Shown: positions 10,082 through 20,728 of the stretch, in pieces
Layout: each line of letters begins with the position of its first letter
Position numbering within the stretch: position 1 is the stretch's first letter
DNA from: Sorghum bicolor
Taxonomy: Eukaryota; Streptophyta; Magnoliopsida; Poales; Poaceae
NCBI RefSeq assembly: GCF_000003195.3
Contig: NC_012870.2
Span: 50,162,396 to 50,226,395 of the forward strand
DNA: 64,000 bases
Reading direction: 5' to 3'
The notes under the pieces: model-generated
Database searches by the model: none
Seen by the model: only the letters and a program-made list of their open reading frames with translations
Told to the model about the DNA's origin: nothing
Program-made: the position numbers and the translations under genes

Positions 10082-12177
10082 GAATGGTTTTCCAACTGCC
10101 ATCAAACTTCATTGAAGATCCTGAGCAGTTGTTGAGGAGAGCTAGACGCCGTCTAGTCCCACCTCAGAGGTTCATATTGAATCTCGAGCCGTTCTCAGAG
10201 GGAAGCTCAGTTTCATCACCAGTTCAGGAAGCCATGGCCTAGAAGACCATCTCCGAGTACTCGGCCTCGTCAACCGACTATGTCGCGATGGGACTGCAAT
10301 TCAACTTGGGGGATGGTACCTTCGAGCTCAAACCGGCCCTGATCAACATGGTGCAATCTCAGCAGTTTTGTGGAAAGCCACATGAGGACGCCAATTCTCA
10401 TCTCCAACACTTTCCTGGAGCTATGTGACACATTCACCGTCAAGAATGTTGCAGCAGACGCCATCCGTCTCCACCTCTTCCTGTTCTCATTGTTGGGAAA
10501 GGCGAAGCAATGGTTCTACTCCAACAAGGCAGAGTGCACAAGCTGGGACAAGTGTGGCAATGCATTCCTCAAGAAGTTCTTCTCGTCAGGCAAGACCAGT
10601 GCCCTACAGGGGAAGATCTCGAGCTTCCAGCAATAGGCTGATGAGACGATTCCCGAAGCCTGGGAACGCCTTCAAGAGTACATTCGTGCCTGTCCTCATC
10701 ATGGGATAAAGGAATGACTCCTCATTCAAGGTTTCTACCATGGGCTAACCGGTGTAGCCCGTAGTCACCTTGATGCAGTAGCAGGAGGCGCATTCTTGCA
10801 ACAGAAAGTCAAGGATGCTAAGGACCTCATTAAGAAAATGGTTATCAACCAAGGATGGAATTAGGAACGCCTCCAGCCCAAGAAAAGAGGTGTCCACGCC
10901 CTCAGCGAAGTGGACATGCTCTATTCTAAGATGGATCTCCTCATGAAGAAAGTTGAGGAAAGTTCCAAAAAGGAACAGGAGGCCATCCAACCTTACGCCC
11001 CCGTACAAGCCATCGTAGCCGACACCTGGTGCGAGGTGTGCGGAGGAGGCGATCACTCGGGTAATGATTGCCTCGAGACAAAGGAGGAAGTGAGCTTCAT
11101 CAATAAGAACCACAACAACAACAACGGGTACTGGCCCCCATAACAGCAACAACAAGGATGAAACTTGTGCCCCTTATACCAAGGCCAAGGTAATGGTTAC
11201 AGCAATAATTTTAATAACAGTTTTAGTAACCAACCTTCCTTAAAAGATCTTGTCTTAGGCCAGACTAATATTAACGATAGTATAAGTAAGAAAATGATGG
11301 CTAATGACAAGATTCTTGAAAGTCTTAGTGAAAAGATTGATAGCTTTAACTCTGCTATGAAAAACCAGTTGAGCTCTAATAAAATGCTAGAAACACAATT
11401 AGCTCAGTTAGCAGCAGCTGTCCCATCCTCTGAGCAAGGTAAGATTCCTGGGACGCCTAAAGAACCCATTGAGGGGGTCAGGCTGGTAAACACGCGGTTC
11501 ACGAACCCATTGCCAAAGTCCGTCTGGGTCCACAAGTAGGACTCACCATTCCCGGTCAAGAGGGACGACCCAGGCCTACCGATAATCACCTGCCAGATCA
11601 GACTGCAGATCTTCAACAACGCCTTCTGCGACCTTAGATCAGGAGTCAACATCATATCTAAGGTAACTTATGATAACCTGTTAGGAGGTCCTTTGGACCC
11701 CACATTTGTACGTCTACAGATGGCAGATCAGACCATCTGGTTCCCAGAGGGACTGACAAGGGACATCTTGATCAAGATCTAGAACACCAACGTCACGGTT
11801 GACTTCATCGTGTTGGACATGGGGTCCAACACCGACGTCCCCATCATCTTGGGACGTCCATTCCTAAGCACGGTGGACGCAACCATCTACATGGGGGCTG
11901 CCCAGATCCACATGCAATTCGACAGTGGATGGAGGGTAAGAGTTCCCTTCAATGGTTTTAAAGTTAACATGCAGGAAGAGGAAAAGGCTCCCCAGCCTAA
12001 ACCTCGCTGCAACCACCACTAAAGGAAGAACCGCTGGAAGAGCGCATCGGCCAAAAAGGCCGAAGCCAAAGAAAAAGAACCCGTTGAGACACCAATAGAA
12101 GTCAAACAAGAATAGAGGGCAAAGGAGGTGCAGTCACGATCCCCATATTTGGGATCAATAGATGTCTCCATAGAATG
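10082..12177 (+). pseudogene. Element B gag-protease relic
   Basis: Collinear with the Gags of A and C but with at least one frameshift (~10410) and many stops, mostly TAG. Recognisable landmarks in order: FNLGDGTFELKPALINMVQ, LLGKAKQWFYSNK, FFSSGKTSALQGKISSFQQ, zinc knuckle CEVCGGGDHSGNDC (~11030-11075), QPSLKDLVLGQTN, NQLSSNKMLETQLAQLAAA (~11365-11420), then a protease-like domain with CDLRSGVNII in place of the D-T/L-G motif, LQMADQT and PIILGRPFLST (~11840). The order shows what element A lost between knuckle and protease. Several stops are explained by C-to-T changes (CAG to TAG, TGG to TGA), typical of methylated repeats. Confidence 0.75.
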
Positions 12178-13275
12178 AACATGACGGAGAGGTCCTCGCT
12201 CTACGGACCTAAAATATAGAGTCCTCACTGATACGGTATGTCAGTATTTATCTACATATTTAAATTCCGCATTTTAAATTATACATTGCATGTTTAATTT
12301 AATCTTGTATATTTAAAGTTTTTATCTTGCATCTTTATTTTCGCAAAATAATTTAGTCATTCAGAATTAAATCTTGAGGACAGTTTGCAATAAAGATCTA
12401 AGCTGTGGGACCTCCCATAGGGGGCTCGGCCGAGTCCCTTACTGGGCCCACAACCATCCTTTCCTGTTTGGCTCTACTCTTCTCGATGCTCTGATTCCAA
12501 CACAGCACTTGGTTGCTCCCGAGGAGCTCAAGTGGGGATTGGCCGATCCCCAACTTGTCCCCTTCTGCACCCTGCTGTCTCCCTTTTGTCACACACAAAC
12601 ATATAGAGCATCCCAATTTAGATAAAATCTAAAAAGAAGTGGTCCACTTTCACTTTAAGCATAGATACCATCTTTTCCTTTTGGACCACTATCTCTCCAC
12701 TTTCTGCAAAGAGGAGACACACATTCAAAACTATCGTAGCTTTAGTCATGTCCCCTCTTTAGCCAAACATCTTTTTACCTTTCACCAAACACTAGGCTAG
12801 GGAATCTCTGAAAAGCAACAACATTTCTTGTCACACGTCCAGCATCTGCTTTATCAGACAACTAATGACACAAAAGCTAAAGCTAAAAAGCCCAAAGTAG
12901 GGGCTCGACCGATCCCCTCTTTGGAGGCTTTCCAAAAATTTCCGACAAAACTTGTCTCAGTAAACCAAGGTTACCTGCCTAAAGCAAAATTCAAATTCAA
13001 ACCCCATAGGGGAGGGATCGTTCGATCCCTGTAGATGGGCCCCACCTGGTGTCCTTCTCCCCTATAAATACCAAGGCAATGTGAGCTCATTCCTCAACTC
13101 AAACAACCAGAATCATCTCGAGCTCACAAGTCCCCTTCTTTCCTTCTTTGTTGCAAGTCTCTTCTCAAGCTTAGTTTAGTTCTAGCATCTCATAAACAAA
13201 GACACCAAAAATATTCAGTTTTAGTTGCATAGTAGTGGTAGTAGGAGTTTGGCTAGACTCACCCCTGCAGCTAAG
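12178..13275 (+). other. Element B inner spacer with a second promoter-like block
   Basis: Non-coding. It contains several variants of the palindrome found in B's LTR: GGGGATTGGCCGATCCCC (~12533), GGGGCTCGACCGATCCCC (~12900) and GGGATCGTTCGATCCC (~13015). These are followed by TATAAATA at 13063-13070 and a pyrimidine-rich leader to the ATG at 13276. The same order (palindrome, TATAAATA, leader) occurs in the 3' LTR at 25280-25850, so this may be an LTR-derived internal promoter for the second frame. Confidence 0.45.
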
Positions 13276-13925
13276 ATGAAGAAGAGGGTCATGGAGAAGA
13301 TCTAATGGGCCCGAGGTCATGGTTCCTCTCGTAGCTCTCAATCCTCTGAGAGGGGAGCCACTTAAGGCAAGCGGATGCGGAGGTTCACCACTCCTTGGTA
13401 CCTTATGCACCCCCTGCAAGAGTGATGGAGCCTGAAAGTGGCCTCATACTGAGTCCCGAGGAGCTGCAAAAGTATCACACTCTTTGCAACATCGCCTACG
13501 CCTCCACCGACATCATCGACCCCGATCTCTTAGATCGCACAGAGCCAGATTTTGCAGGTACACGAAGGGTGACAAGAGGTATGTCATGAGCTACCCGGAT
13601 GGACAAAGCAGGCCCCTCACATCCAGCAGGAGACGATGTTGAGAGGGGTGAGGAGGTAAGCTCTATGGACAGATGAGAGTCCATGGGCATACCTTCGCCC
13701 CATCAGCACACCTCTCAGCCTCGAGGGCGATGTCCTCCAAGGACGGACATCGACGACCTCATCAATGACATGGCACTGTGCGCGTTGAGCAACAGGTGAC
13801 TCTGTAGATTGCCCAGCATAATGCACAGATGGCACAAGCATTCCGCGAAGAACCTTGACGCCAAGCTGATTGGTTCCACCACTTCTATCCACCACAGTGA
13901 GCCAAGAGCCAGCTTGGGGGAGATC
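13276..13925 (+). pseudogene. Element B second open-frame relic, unknown product
   Basis: It starts ATG-AAG-AAG-AGG and is broken after eight codons by TAA; better coding resumes in another frame (VPYAPPARVMEPESGLILSP, then ELQKYHTLCNIAYAS and DIIDPDLLDRTEPDF at ~13455-13545). Similarity to the extra proteins of Athila-type elements is possible but I cannot confirm it. It ends near AGCTTGGGGGAG at ~13910. Elements A and C show no counterpart in the window. Confidence 0.4.
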
Positions 13926-14097
13926 CTCTCTCCCACTCAGATGAATATCTTGCCATCCACTCTTTTATTTTTTGCATCTTAAATTTAAAAAGACCAAAAA
14001 TATTTAGCTTGCTTATTTCCCTTAGTTACATAGGCTATTTCCTTTGTGTTGAGTGTGGTTAAGGCTTGTGATCCTTGTTTAGAGATTTATCATGCTC

Positions 14098-17000
14098 TGT
14101 AACACCCTAAAATTTACTCCTTTTGAAATAGAGTTAAAATAATTTAGTTATGTATTTTTGTGCTCATGAAAACATAGGAAAAATAATAATTTTCATTAAA
14201 TTAAAATTTATCATAAGACTTAGCAATATTGTTGTGCATACATGCTGGTGCATAAGATTTGATGTAATGTATGCTTGTTGCTCCTTTGTGTGTTGAGAGT
14301 GAGCAAAGTTTTTAAAATGCGTTTGGTAGATCGATCTTCCTTGACCAGTACATCTTTATCTTTATCTACAACCAAATTCCTTATTTCTCAGTTTAAGTTT
14401 TTATTAGAAGCTTCCTAAAATCTTTTCTTTGTCATCCAACTCACTCATTTCAGTTCCTCGTTCATCAAACAATATCTACAATCTTATTGGGAATTTTTCT
14501 AGCTTTTTCTGAAATTTGTTCTCACTCTTCTGTGAGCATGATCTAATTTTTAGATACTCCATATTATCTCATCATGAGCTCCAAATACTTTATTTGGGGT
14601 CCTCATATTCCACAATATCTCTGAGAATTTTCCCCGAATTTTTGGAGCTTTCAGAATATTTTTCGTGGCTTAAATAATAATTCTAGACTTTTCTAGAATT
14701 ATTTTATCCATAGAATTAATTAATTTCGAAAATAATAAATATCTCTTTATATTTTCCAACGCTCACAGCCCATGTGCAATAATCCTAATAAATAGCATGT
14801 CTTTATTTATTAATAGGCTTTAATGTTTATTTAGGCCCATTAGTAAAGGTGGAAGGTGCAATATCAATTAGTACCATATTGCTAGTTGATGTAGATGTGG
14901 AGAGTTTTTCTCTCTATATATGTACCAACTGCTTGGGTTAAGCTCACCAAAACTACCATATGGGGAGCCCCTAGTTTGGGAAATCCCTTGTGTAGTAAAT
15001 TAGAATTTTTCTCTCTTCTTTTCGCCGCCGGCCAATTCTGACGATTTTCTTCGGCAAGTTTTTTATTCTTTTCTGGCTGTCGTTCATCTGTCACCGGAGG
15101 TGAGTTTACCATCACGATCGGCACCCATCCAGTGTTCTATTTTGCATCTATGTCTCTCATGATCCCTTTCGTATGCATGTGTACGTCCGCCTAGCTACAT
15201 GCCGAGCAAGCCTCATTGGACAGAGAAATCTTGCTAGTCATCGTCGCTAGTTCAACCAAGCAGCCGAGCCCTGGCTGAGACGCCTCTCCCTCCCGTTCTG
15301 AGTTTCCTCAATCGGCATGGCAGACGACCTGCTCATCAAAGAAGATGATGGTATTTATATGTTTGCCATTCATTCTCCACCGTTTATTTGTTTAACTCCG
15401 GTTTAGTCCGTTCAAAACGTGTTAGGTTCGTGTCGATGTGCTCTACACAGTAATCCTAAAGTTTAGCATATCCTCAGTTATAAATTTATTAATTTAAATA
15501 TTAATTAAATTAATATTTATAATTAATAACTTTCTAAATAAAAGCAACATGGCTCCGTACCTCGGTCTTTTATAAATTAATGCTAATATCTTAACATCTT
15601 TTGAATTATAAGATGCTTAGTTCAACCTTGAAACATAAGTGCTTTAGTTTAGTTGTCACATGATTATGTGTTCGTAATTAGATATTAATTTGACTAATGT
15701 GTAATTAAGCTAGTTTTCAATTAAAAATTAACATAGGTCATGCACTTCGGCTTTACATATGTAAACAAATAAATGTTGATATATTAACTACGTACATAAA
15801 TATATTTTTGAACTCATAATTTTCTTAGCCTGTCACAAAAATATGTTTAGAAGCTCTCGCATATCTCTTTTACTGAGTTAAAGTTTAACTTAATTAAAAT
15901 AAGTGTCATTATTTATAAACAAATAGTTTAATTTGGCAGCTAAATTGAATATAATTTGACTAACTAAATTAGAACTTCTCAATTTGTTTTCCATAATTAG
16001 AATAAATAAGCACGTAGTCTTTTCTTTTTGTTGCAATATAGACCTGGTAGTCGTTTCTATATAATGATAGTTCCTTTATCGGTGTCTCTTGCGTTCGTGA
16101 CCATAGAAATTATCTCTCAGTTAATATGTTGCTTAATCTTGTATGGTGTACTGTTCTTAGTTGTTTTTGTTGGTTGTTTGTATATTTGTGTGCGTGGTGC
16201 CTGCTACGAGTAGAGAACGACAATCATTTTATCAGCATTGAAGATTAAGAGGGGATGACCTGAAGATAACTAAAGGTTCTTTAAAGGAGTTGCTTTGGAT
16301 ATAAAGCAAGTTTAAGGCAAGTATAGCATGGGATCATCCTTGTTTCCCAATAACTTTAATCACACAATTCATATTGCATGTGTCTCTTTGTTAAGGATTT
16401 CCTAGTATTGATCTGATACCTTGTCACCTATGGTTATGCATTGGGTAGCTTATGCTAGTGCTCCACTAAACCATGATCTTGTAATTTGATTAATGGAATA
16501 TGCAATAAACATTAAAAGATGACTTTTTAGCAACTTTGGAAAAGAGGGCTGGAGCATTGGGCTATCTTATGGTGCTCTAGTTTCTCTCCATAAGGACTTA
16601 TCTGTATCTGACCATCCGGGACATGCAGTACAACTGTGAGGGCTACATGGCTCTGGCTTTAGCTCAGTATAAGGACCTTTTCTAGCTTGTTAGTGGTTAC
16701 CCTTATGGCGCAAGTGGGGGATAGTAGACCGTGGATTCCTGCGGGTGAGTCACACGGACTGACTAACGAAACCTAGCGGCCCTAACTTGTTAGACGAACC
16801 TTTGAAAGGCTTCATAGTGAACCCTACCGGCCTCCCTAGGAAGGACGTTAAGAGGTTAGCTACCTCGGGCGAAAGGGTAAATCACGACTCACAGTGAAAG
16901 TGTACAACCTCTGCAGAGTGTAAAACTGATATATCAGCCGTGCTCACGGTCACGAGCGGCTTTGGACCAATACAAAATAAATGATCACTAATGGTAAATC

Positions 17001-17502
17001 ATTAATGTTATTATTGTTAATATGTTGTTTATGCTATTCTTTATTCACTTTACCTAATCATGAGTTTACTATGGGACTTGCCAACTTGATGCTACTCATA
17101 TGCTAAAATTGTGACAACTAAAAGCTACATGCAGTTTAACCAGTGTCTAGCCTTTGAGCCTCATGAACCCTATGTTATTCTTGCTGAGTACGAGATGTAC
17201 TTATGCTTGCCTTTACATTTTATTTGGATAAAAATCTCGGATGGGTACCAGATTGCAAGCTTGGAAAAGAGTTTAGGCTTGTGCTCAACCAGTCAGTTGT
17301 CCCTGTGGATTTGGAGCTTTCGCCTGAAGAACGGAGAGTCTTTCCGCTGTTTGCTATCTAAGGTTATATCTTATATACTAAGTTCGTTATATTTAAGCAT
17401 TGTCTATTGATATTACCCCTATTTGTGGCTATATGTGAGATTTGACTTCCTGGGCTCACGTATGGTGTGTATCTGGTTTTGTTCTTAAAACCGGGTGCTA
17501 CA
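14098..17502 (+). repeat. Element D 5' LTR
   Basis: 3,405 bp, TGTAACACCC to GGTGCTACA. It differs from the 3' copy by scattered substitutions and mainly by a 16-bp segment near 15320 that is absent here but present at ~21950. The short frames shared by the two LTRs (80 codons on the minus strand, 61 on the plus) are a consequence of LTR identity, not evidence of a gene. Confidence 0.9.
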
Positions 17503-17505
17503 AAG

Positions 17506-17523
17506 TGGTATCAAAGCAATGCT
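17506..17523 (+). other. Element D primer-binding site (initiator tRNA-Met type)
   Basis: TGGTATCAAAGCAATGCT begins three bases after the 5' LTR and matches TGGTATCAGAGC, the complement of the initiator tRNA-Met 3' end, with one change in the first 12 bases. Confidence 0.75.
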
Positions 17524-18159
17524 GACTGTAGGACATAAGCCTAGTTAGAAATTGGTCATCTTAAGGTTTTGAAATTGTTATAACATCCTTGCTCTATAAA
17601 CCTTGGTGTTTTCCTCTATACTATATCTCTACCCTTGCTATTCCTCTCTTTCTTGTTGCTTATTTTAAAAGTATACTTGTTCTCATCTTCACTTCTTGAT
17701 TTGATAAGCTTTTAGAATCTTCTCTTACCACCTGCTTACGTAGTTGAAAAAGAATCTTAGGATCTTTACCCTTAATATGAAGAGAACGATAGTATCGCAA
17801 GTTGACTTGTTTGACGTGTGAACCTTTAATGCTTAGTTGGTTTGTCATTATGCTTATGCCTGATTTGGATCTTTGTACTAAGTGCAGTGATCTTGTGGGA
17901 TTTCTCCACAATTTCATTTAGTGTATAGGTCTAAGGTATAAGGATTAATGACATAAATAGTTGGGTTTTAGTTTTTCTCTTGTTATCTTATCTTGCCTTT
18001 TCGGAGTATCCTCTCTTTATTAGATTATATCTCTGTTCTCGAATGAACAAAAATCATGAGGAAATTCTAGGTGATAGTAGACTTCAAGATCCTTCTCTGA
18101 CCACAAGAATCACCCCCATAGCTATTGTGGTTTGGGAATTATGAAAATCACAAGATGGT

Positions 18160-18760
18160 ACAGTTGAGCTGTCAGGAATCAGGACCAGTTTCAGTTGCCT
18201 ACTGTTTTGAACAAATGTAACTATAGAATTTGGAAAAGGGTTCTATAATAAAGTTGTAGATCATTTGATAAGCTTTCCAACGATGCAAGCTGCAACTTTA
18301 CCGGATCAGTAGAACTTGAGTTATGACCTCTACAACTTAATGCTTCCGTACAGTTTCAAAATCTGGACAGTTCTAGTTAATTCCTACTTTTCAGCCAACT
18401 TCACATCAGAATCTAGAAAAGTGGGATATACAGAAGTTGTGGAGGACTTCATAAGATTTTCAACCATGTAAGACTCGTCCCCATATGATCTAAGTAGCTC
18501 GAGATATGACTTCTGCAAATTGTTGTATCGATGCTGAGACATTGTCGGGATGGATATCATGTTGGGCTGTTTTACCTAGGTTTAAAGTCAGAAACTAAGG
18601 AAGCCTTCTATATGTTTTACCTAGGTTTAAAGTCAGAAACTAAGGAAGCCTTCTATATGAAAGTTGTAGGGATTTTTATAAGGTTTCTAACGTTATAAGC
18701 TAAGACCTTATTGGATTAACAGAAAAGGAGTTATGTCTATTTTACTGCGCTGGTGTTTCT
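18160..18760 (+). repeat. Degenerate ~183-bp tandem repeat, three units, in element D
   Basis: The block AAGTTGTRG, then ATAAG-TTTC-AAC, then GAGTTATG starts at 18251, 18434 and 18661. Spacing is 183 and 227 bp; the second becomes 182 after removing one copy of the 45-bp duplication. The half upstream of each block also matches loosely (AGAATCTAGAAAAG against AGAATTTGGAAAAG). Confidence 0.65.
18570..18659 (+). repeat. 45-bp exact tandem duplication
   Basis: Units 18570-18614 and 18615-18659 are identical, beginning TTTTACCTAGGTTTAAAGTC and ending TTCTATATG. Perfect identity inside an element ~2 percent diverged indicates a recent event. Confidence 0.95.
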
Positions 18761-20712
18761 CGTGTTGTGAGGAAATTCAGATTTCTTGTACACATCAGTG
18801 CACATGAGTTTCTCTTCGGTATTAGAAGATCTTATGATAAGAAACACACTTGAGAGGTGGACTAAACTACCCATTTAAACCCCTAGTTACCTTTTCTAAG
18901 GGGGGTAGTCTTATCAAAGGAGTTACAGGGAGAAGTATTGGTTAACAGTGGATCATCGATAAGGACCTCAAGTGTTTGGTAAATTTGGTTTTTGATGCAA
19001 GAAATAGTTCCATTGAAGTGTGCTAATATGGATGGAGATATACGTCATTGTTGGTACTCAGCTTGGAAGTGGTGCTTATGAGAATCAGGTGACACCAAAG
19101 TCTACCAAGTTATACATGGGATGTGAGAGAGAAGCAATTCAATTAAGATAGAGGTACCAATAGATGGAATTTAGTGATGAAACCAACTCCAGATCATGAG
19201 ACTTGGTACAGTGAATATAAAAGACTATATGATGTGAATATGAGAAGCTACCCATTTGTGCCCCCAAGTTTACTCTTCTTAAGGGGGGTAGCCAAGCTAA
19301 TGAAGTTTCAAGATGAATGTTTCATACATTCTAGCACTTGACTTGGAAGTGTTGATCATTCCTATGGGTGAGAAACCACTATCAGGTATCCTTGCTAAGA
19401 AGTTCTTAACATGTTGGTTCCATCTACAAGGAGAATGCATATTAATCAAGGTTTGACCTTGATTCAAAGTATCATAAAATGGGAGTCCAATCTTCAACAT
19501 ACCTAAGGCGAGATGGCATTGACGATATAGGAAGTGGATATGGTACATCTACTGTTGATACTACAGAGACTCAAAAGACTTCATTGCTAAACAAAGCATG
19601 ACAAGTAAGTTTTGGTTGATGGAAGTTCTCACATAGGAGATGTCATCCTTGTGGTGAACATGAGAAAGTCAAGAGTGCATTGAGTTTGGGACCCACCAAA
19701 GGAAGTGAACGAGACTTAGAGTTCCATGGGAACGACAAGATGCTATGATATGTTTGTTGGAGGCAATGTGATCTTGACATAAGAGTGAATAAGAGATTGA
19801 CTTGGAACGATAAGATTTGTCAGTGGTTCACTGAAGGTGTTGTAAGGATTGGCAAATAGAGTTCGTCTATTCCATCGAGACCTTAGATGTGCTCCATACA
19901 AGAAAAGTAGTGGCTTGTGCATAAGTTAACTAAGTGGGTTGGATTAACTGACGTGTGATGTGGAGGTATCCATAATGGAGCATGGAGATACTGCCTTCTT
20001 GGGTCTAAGGAGTGATATCTGTGTAGAACGTAAGAATCTAAAGGGCATCTCTAGGAAGTTGGATTTGAGCTGGTCACATTGTCGATGGAGTTGAGTGAAT
20101 CAAGAGTTATGACTAGGAAAAATGCTATCACATGAAAGAGAAAAGCCTTTGCAAATGCTCAGAGCATAAAGAGTGTGCTAGAGGAGTTCAAGTGACACTG
20201 AAATTTGAAGGGTTGAGTGTTGAACTGGGTGATGTCACTAGTACTGCCAAATGAGCTCTACTAATTACTCATTTGGGAACCACAGGAACTGAAAAGATTA
20301 CTTAGAAGATATGTTGTGAGCTTGTGTATTGCAGTATGGTACAAAGAGTTTACCGTATGCGAAGTTTTCTTAGAACAACAGTTAGTAGAAGAGCATTCAG
20401 TGGGAGCCTTTTGAAAGCTTGTATGGATGTAAGTGTAGAACCCTATTGTTTTGGAATAAAACCGGCGAGACACAAGTGTTTGGGCCAAATGTTGTTCTTA
20501 GGGATGCAGAACATCAAGTGAACTTAAGGGTAGCATAGTCTCGACAGGAGAGTTATGCTGACACCTAAGAAGGGAATTAGTTCTGAAGTGGGAGACTATA
20601 TGTATTTGGAAATGTCACCTATGAGAAGTGTGAAGAAGGTTTAATATGAAAGAAAAACATACCCGCAATCGTTTGAGTAAGCATCAACCGAATCTCGAGG
20701 ACGAGATTCATC

Positions 20713-20728
20713 TTAAGGGGGGTAGAAT
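20713..20728 (+). other. Element D polypurine tract
   Basis: TTAAGGGGGGTAGAAT is directly followed by the 3' LTR start TGTAACACCC. Confidence 0.8.

Larger units (their letters stand above)
17503..20728 (+). other. Element D internal region, non-coding
   Basis: 3.2 kb with no frame above ~85 codons and no gag, protease, polymerase or integrase motif in any frame. It holds a degenerate ~183-bp tandem repeat (18160-18760), a 45-bp exact duplication (18570-18659), and three copies of the purine tract TAAGGGGGGTAG (18897, 19280, 20714). The last lies at the 3' LTR and would prime plus-strand synthesis. Confidence 0.8.

Noticed and set aside
14882..15124. 80-codon minus-strand frame repeated at 21511-21753 with high protein similarity
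   Set aside because: Both lie at the same place in the two LTRs of element D, so conservation reflects LTR identity. The 61-codon plus frame at 16028 and 22673 is rejected for the same reason.
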